Part shown: positions 60,967-64,000 of the stretch, piece after piece | How positions within the stretch are numbered: the first letter of the stretch is position 1 | How the letters are laid out: every line of letters starts with the position of its first letter | Source: Candidatus Woesearchaeota archaeon | GTDB taxonomy: Archaea; Nanobdellota; Nanobdellia; Woesearchaeales; JAFGLG01 | DNA: 64,000 nt | Assembly (NCBI GenBank): GCA_016928155.1 | Contig: JAFGLG010000002.1 | Span: 124,001 to 188,000 of the forward strand | Reading direction: 5' to 3' | The notes under the pieces: model-generated | What the model was told of the DNA's origin: nothing | What the model saw: the letters and a program-made list of their open reading frames with translations, nothing else | The model's database searches: none | Position numbers and translations under genes: made by a program

Positions 60967-61928
60967 AACATCTTATCCAGCTTCAGCATATCATTCTTCA
61001 TCACTTTCCTCTTCTGCTCAAGCCTCTCAAACCTCTCATTGAACTCTTTCAAGTCATTCTCATAGGTCTCCTTCATCTCGATCGACCTGGACTGCTCAAG
61101 CAGCTTCCTCATCTCAGCCTTCAGCTCATCCTTCTCAAAAGTGATCTCCTGCAAAAGGGTGTTGACCTTGTTCTTCTTGTCAAAGAAAGACTGGAACTTC
61201 TGGATTATCTCCTGCTTGGCCTTCGATGTCGTGGCTGAGTGCTTCCTGGTCTCAAGCGCAGCAAGGATCAGCTTCTCCTTGTCCTTGATGGCCCTCTCCT
61301 TCTTCATTGTGCTGTCGACAAGCTCAGCAATCTTCAGCTTCTCATGCTCGGCAAGATGCTGGACCTTCTTCTTGTCCTTCACATGGGATGAACCAAGGAT
61401 CTTCAGGAGCTTGCTGTAATCCCTCAGCTCCTTCCTCAGCTCGTCATCAATATCATGGCTGTGCTTCTCAAAATCAGACTTGACCTGAAGCAGCTTGTCA
61501 TCAAGATCACGCTTCATGGCTTCATACTTCTCGAGCTCTGCCAGATGCCCCTTAATCTCCTCTATCTCGCCAGAGACCTGCTTCTTCAGATTATAGAAAG
61601 AATTCCTGAATTTCTGGATCGTGACATCATCACGGTCAAGGTTCTTGAGAGTAGACTCGACCTTCCTCAGGAAAGCCTCTTTCTTTATGGTGAACTCCCT
61701 CGTACGCCTCCTGACCTCAGACCTGCTCATCTTCTGCTCAACCAGGAAAGGCTTGAGCAACAGATATTCAACAGACAGGATCTTCTCATCCTCCAAGAAA
61801 TCAGCCCAGTCCTCAATCACTTTCCTAGAAACACCAAGCTCCTGAGCAGCCTCAGAGAAGCCTATCTTCTTCTTGAACTTCACAAGATCAACTAGTTTAT
61901 CAACTCCTGTACGTATCTCCTCAACCAT
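60963..61928 (-). CDS. wHTH/coiled-coil protein in the pilus operon
   Basis: 321 aa from ATG 61928 (after AAGGGGTACCTG). First 60 residues resemble a winged helix (GFSEAAQELGVSRKVIEDWADFLE), the rest is a long coiled coil. First gene of the pilus operon, overlapping the ATPase by 4 nt. May regulate pilus genes or act as a cytoplasmic scaffold. Confidence 0.72.
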   Translation of the reverse strand: MVEEIRTGVDKLVDLVKFKKKIGFSEAAQELGVSRKVIEDWADFLEDEKILSVEYLLLKPFLVEQKMSRSEVRRRTREFTIKKEAFLRKVESTLKNLDRDDVTIQKFRNSFYNLKKQVSGEIEEIKGHLAELEKYEAMKRDLDDKLLQVKSDFEKHSHDIDDELRKELRDYSKLLKILGSSHVKDKKKVQHLAEHEKLKIAELVDSTMKKERAIKDKEKLILAALETRKHSATTSKAKQEIIQKFQSFFDKKNKVNTLLQEITFEKDELKAEMRKLLEQSRSIEMKETYENDLKEFNERFERLEQKRKVMKNDMLKLDKML

Positions 61929-61953
61929 CAGGTACCCCTTTTTTCCATACAAC

Positions 61954-62035
61954 GAAAAAGACAACTATAGTGAAAAATGTCTTTTTCTAGGATGACAAAT
62001 AACTAATCAGTCCCCAAATCTTGATTATTTGTCAT
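61954..62035. promoter_or_regulatory. Two perfect hairpins upstream of the pilus operon
   Basis: GAAAAAGACA (61954-61963) with TGTCTTTTTC (61978-61987), 10 bp; ATGACAAATAA (61992-62002) with TTATTTGTCAT (62025-62035), 11 bp. Located 30-110 nt ahead of the operon start (minus strand). Operators or leader structures. Confidence 0.6.
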
Positions 62036-62400
62036 ATATCCTAACTAATGCGTGTCAATGAAGCCCTATTTATAAATGTTTTCAATGGTCAAAAATTGGC
62101 AAGAGGAGCTGAGAGTGACGAAAAAGTGATTTTAAAGGCTTCTGGCAACACTGTTAAAGTTTTTAGCAAAACGCGATGACTGAAAAAATGGAACAGTGGT
62201 TCTGGCTGTAAAGCATATGAACATCTGAAATGATTCGAAAGAAACAAAAATTTTCCAGATATTACGGGTGCAATCATAAGAATTTCTGATCATTAGTGAA
62301 ATGTATCGGATCCCATGAAAGATCTTTGATGGAAAAGACAAAAATCCCATTAAGACTGGAGAACAGAAAGACCACATGCAACAGAAACGCTTAAATATTG
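62036..62400. other. Intergenic region without a clear gene
   Basis: About 365 nt without a gene that I can support. A TATA-like tatttataaatg near 62068 precedes a 14-codon frame (MVKNWQEELRVTKK) and a further short frame in another phase; these might be a decayed small gene. Ends in the mazEF promoter (cttaaatattg, 62390-62400). Confidence 0.35.
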
Positions 62401-62419
62401 GGTATACTTTTAGTATACC
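62401..62419 (+). promoter_or_regulatory. mazEF operator
   Basis: GGTATACT-TTT-AGTATACC, 8-bp perfect arms, directly between the TATA box (62390-62398) and ATG 62421. Typical position for autorepression. Confidence 0.65.
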
Positions 62420-62420
62420 A

Positions 62421-62627
62421 ATGGTCACGACAATAAAGATACATGAGGATACGAAGGCAAGTCTGGACCGGCTGAGAAGAGAAAGAGAGAGCTATGATGA
62501 CCTTATCAAGAGAGTGATCAGTATGATGCGAAGAGAGAACCTCGAGAAAGAGCTGAAAGAGGCATACCTGCGGATGGGAAAAAAGGAACTGGAGATGCTT
62601 GAAGAATGGGAAAACGCATCGCTGTAA
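62421..62627 (+). CDS. Antitoxin of a MazF-type pair
   Basis: 68 aa. N-terminal TTIKIHEDTKASLDRLRRERE (short antitoxin DNA-binding segment), charged helical C terminus. ATG 62421 is leaderless after the operator; the longer frame from 62376 crosses the promoter. Overlaps the toxin start by 22 nt. Confidence 0.75.
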   Translation: MVTTIKIHEDTKASLDRLRRERESYDDLIKRVISMMRRENLEKELKEAYLRMGKKELEMLEEWENASL

Positions 62628-62959
62628 AAAGAGGAGAGATCTGGCTGGTGAACCTGGATCCGACAATCGGCCATGAGATCCGAAAATCAAGACCTGGTAT
62701 CATAATACAGAATGACATCGGCAACAAATATAGCCCAATCACAATAATTGCTCCGGTGACATCAAGCATAGAGAAAATATATCCTATAGAGGTGCTTCTG
62801 ACCAAGAAAAATTCAGGACTTAAAAAAGAATCAAAAGCAGTCCTTAACCAGATAAGAGCAATTGATAAGAAAAGACTGATCAGGAAGATAGGAAGACTGA
62901 AGAACAGCGCCATTGGAGAAGTGAATGAAGCAATAAAGATAAGCCTTGGACTCTATTGA
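62606..62959 (+). CDS. mazF: MazF/PemK-type endoribonuclease toxin
   Basis: 117 aa. MazF hallmarks: RGEIWLVNLDPTIGHEIRKSRPGIII and PITIIAPVTSS with the Arg and Thr residues of the active site, then KNSGLKKESKAVLNQIRAIDKKRL. Cleaves mRNA at specific sequences. Overlaps the antitoxin gene and, at its 3' end, the convergent exported protein gene by 7 nt. Confidence 0.88.
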   Translation: MGKRIAVKRGEIWLVNLDPTIGHEIRKSRPGIIIQNDIGNKYSPITIIAPVTSSIEKIYPIEVLLTKKNSGLKKESKAVLNQIRAIDKKRLIRKIGRLKNSAIGEVNEAIKISLGLY

Positions 62960-63927
62960 ACCAATTCGTCCACCTCATAATAATCAAGCCTGGTTGTCTG
63001 GAAAATCGAGCCATCATCCAGCCTGAACCAATCAGGCATCCCGGTGATAGCATAGAAGGCAGGGTTCTGATCGCTGAAATAGATGTAATCAATCACTGAT
63101 TTCTCCTGCGTTGCGATACCCTGATCAGAGAGCTTCTGGAGATCCACCATAGATTCAATGCCGAACATGGAAGCAGAGAAGTCACCCTCAAGCCTCTGCA
63201 GATAAGAAGGGGCATGATCAGATTCTGTGTACCATGAATTCAAAAGATGGGATCTCAGGTTAGAGACATCAGTGCCCTGCACAAAATCAGTAACATTGGA
63301 CTCGTGGATTATATTTGACACCTTACCGGATGTCTCAATCAGATACAGGGGGTCTTCAAAGCCAGCAATAGGCAATTCTGCAGAAAAATTCCTGGAAAGA
63401 TTCCAGGAAGCAGTATCCGCAGAGTCAGTCAAGACATAATCCAATACAATAGAAGCCCTCACGTGCCAAGGATCTGAATGAGAGATGACCACATCACTCA
63501 CTGTCCACAATATCCGGATACCGTTGACAGAAGCCTGCTGATTGAAGCCAGCAAACCAATCATTTATTGTAGAACCCTGCATGGAACTGACAGGTTCGGC
63601 CCCAAGAGTCCCATTCAGGAAAAGGCCTGCAAAAGCTGAATCAATATCCGGGATATAATGACCTGATTTCACAATCCTCTCCTGCATCGCAAGAAAAGAA
63701 TGGAATGATGAGATATAGATTGCACGTCCAATATCATGATCAAGATTCCTCAGCAGATTATCCATCTGAAGAACCCTAGTGGAATGAAGCTGGCTCTTCT
63801 CCTGATAACGGAAAGCACCCTGATAATAGAATACAGAAAGGATTATGATGCCAAGAAAAAGCAATGAAAGGAGCGTGTAGAAGAAGCCTTTCCTGCTCTG
63901 CCTGAAGCATGATCCTCTCACTGCCAA
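62953..63927 (-). CDS. Exported or membrane-anchored pilus-associated protein
   Basis: 324 aa. N-terminal hydrophobic helix (FFYTLLSLLFLGIIILSVFYY), then a soluble outside part (LRNLDHDIGRAIYISSFHSFLAMQERI, and later beta-rich). Resembles minor pilin or pilus accessory proteins but lacks a clear class III signal. Starts at TTG 63927 after GAGGTGAGATC (5-nt spacing). Overlaps the next gene's stop by 10 nt. Confidence 0.65.
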   Translation of the reverse strand: MAVRGSCFRQSRKGFFYTLLSLLFLGIIILSVFYYQGAFRYQEKSQLHSTRVLQMDNLLRNLDHDIGRAIYISSFHSFLAMQERIVKSGHYIPDIDSAFAGLFLNGTLGAEPVSSMQGSTINDWFAGFNQQASVNGIRILWTVSDVVISHSDPWHVRASIVLDYVLTDSADTASWNLSRNFSAELPIAGFEDPLYLIETSGKVSNIIHESNVTDFVQGTDVSNLRSHLLNSWYTESDHAPSYLQRLEGDFSASMFGIESMVDLQKLSDQGIATQEKSVIDYIYFSDQNPAFYAITGMPDWFRLDDGSIFQTTRLDYYEVDELVQ

Positions 63928-64000
63928 GATCTCACCTCAATCACAGCAGGACCCCAAAGAGAGGGTATCTCAGAGATGGTCAAAGTCGTCATGCCGAGAT
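63918..64000 (-). CDS. C-terminal end of a pilin-like or exported protein (partial)
   Basis: Only the last 26 residues lie in the window, ending PSLWGPAVIEVRSWQ before TGA at 63918-63920. Beta-rich ending. The rest lies beyond base 64000. Overlaps the start of the 324-aa gene, so they are in one operon. Confidence 0.5.
   Translation of the reverse strand, partial: LGMTTLTISEIPSLWGPAVIEVRSWQ

Noticed and set aside
62069-62145. Short frame MVKNWQEELRVTKK after a TATA box
   Set aside because: Stops after 14 codons; no homology visible and no conserved partner. Kept only as a possible decayed gene.

Overview
The window looks like a piece of an archaeal genome, most likely a DPANN-type archaeon (Woesearchaeota/Pacearchaeota-like). 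It carries archaeal information genes (Rpo7, Spt4, eS24, eS27, Rpo12, eL43, eL40, eL15, aIF5A with the hypusine lysine, aRF1, prefoldin beta, KEOPS Pcc1), TATA-type promoters with many leaderless starts, archaeal tRNA introns, a DPANN-like set of small membrane and zinc proteins, and giant Cys-rich beta-helix surface proteins. The lineage call is inference; no rRNA is present. Genes are dense, with many 1-nt gaps or ATGA-type overlaps. Where a Shine-Dalgarno (SD) is used it is usually GAGGTG about 5 nt before the start.

Layout. 0-7 kb: end of a V4R protein, an unknown 490-aa protein, then a five-gene minus-strand operon (KaiC-like ATPase, flavodoxin-like protein, winged helix, second KaiC-like ATPase, cation/H+ antiporter) and a radical SAM/B12 protein. 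7-12 kb: PIN-Rpo7-Spt4-eS24-eS27 cluster, a coiled-coil protein and two PUA proteins. 12-19.6 kb: a small ribbon-helix-helix (RHH) regulator translationally coupled to two large membrane-anchored beta-helix surface proteins. 19.9-24.5 kb: two-component cluster (three stand-alone receivers, a PAS-GAF-GAF histidine kinase, a wHTH-receiver-degenerate GGDEF protein). 24.8-28.2 kb: MscS-like channel, ribosome/KEOPS/prefoldin cluster, aRF1. 28.2-33 kb: accessory zone with MNT/HEPN, VapBC, Fic and a broken RelE, a frameshifted lipoprotein, and an unusual intron-containing tRNA-Pro. 33-41 kb: metalloprotease, aIF5A-eL40-S2P, AlkD-like repair, lipase-like and metzincin-like exported proteins, rubrerythrin. 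41-44.5 kb: ACT-domain regulator divergent from an AT-rich argGH pair. 44.7-52 kb: RHH/PIN pair, TrmJ, small membrane proteins, sugar phosphate genes. 52-56 kb: eL15, tRNA-Val(GAC) with an intron, AI-2E transporter, AMP phosphorylase, zinc ribbons. 56-64 kb: type IV pilin and pilus assembly operon, MazEF, pilus-associated exported proteins.

How it fits together: surface structures are a theme (pilin, assembly ATPase and membrane platforms, giant adhesin-like proteins, Cys-rich secreted protein), with regulators (RHH, two-component, KaiC-like) beside them. Points most worth a second look: a tRNA-Pro(UGG) with insertions in both the D-loop and T-loop (the T-loop one has a perfect bulge-helix-bulge), four genes that seem to start at AUA/AUC/ACG codons behind a strong SD, the KaiC-flavodoxin-antiporter operon, and several nested-hairpin intergenic elements.
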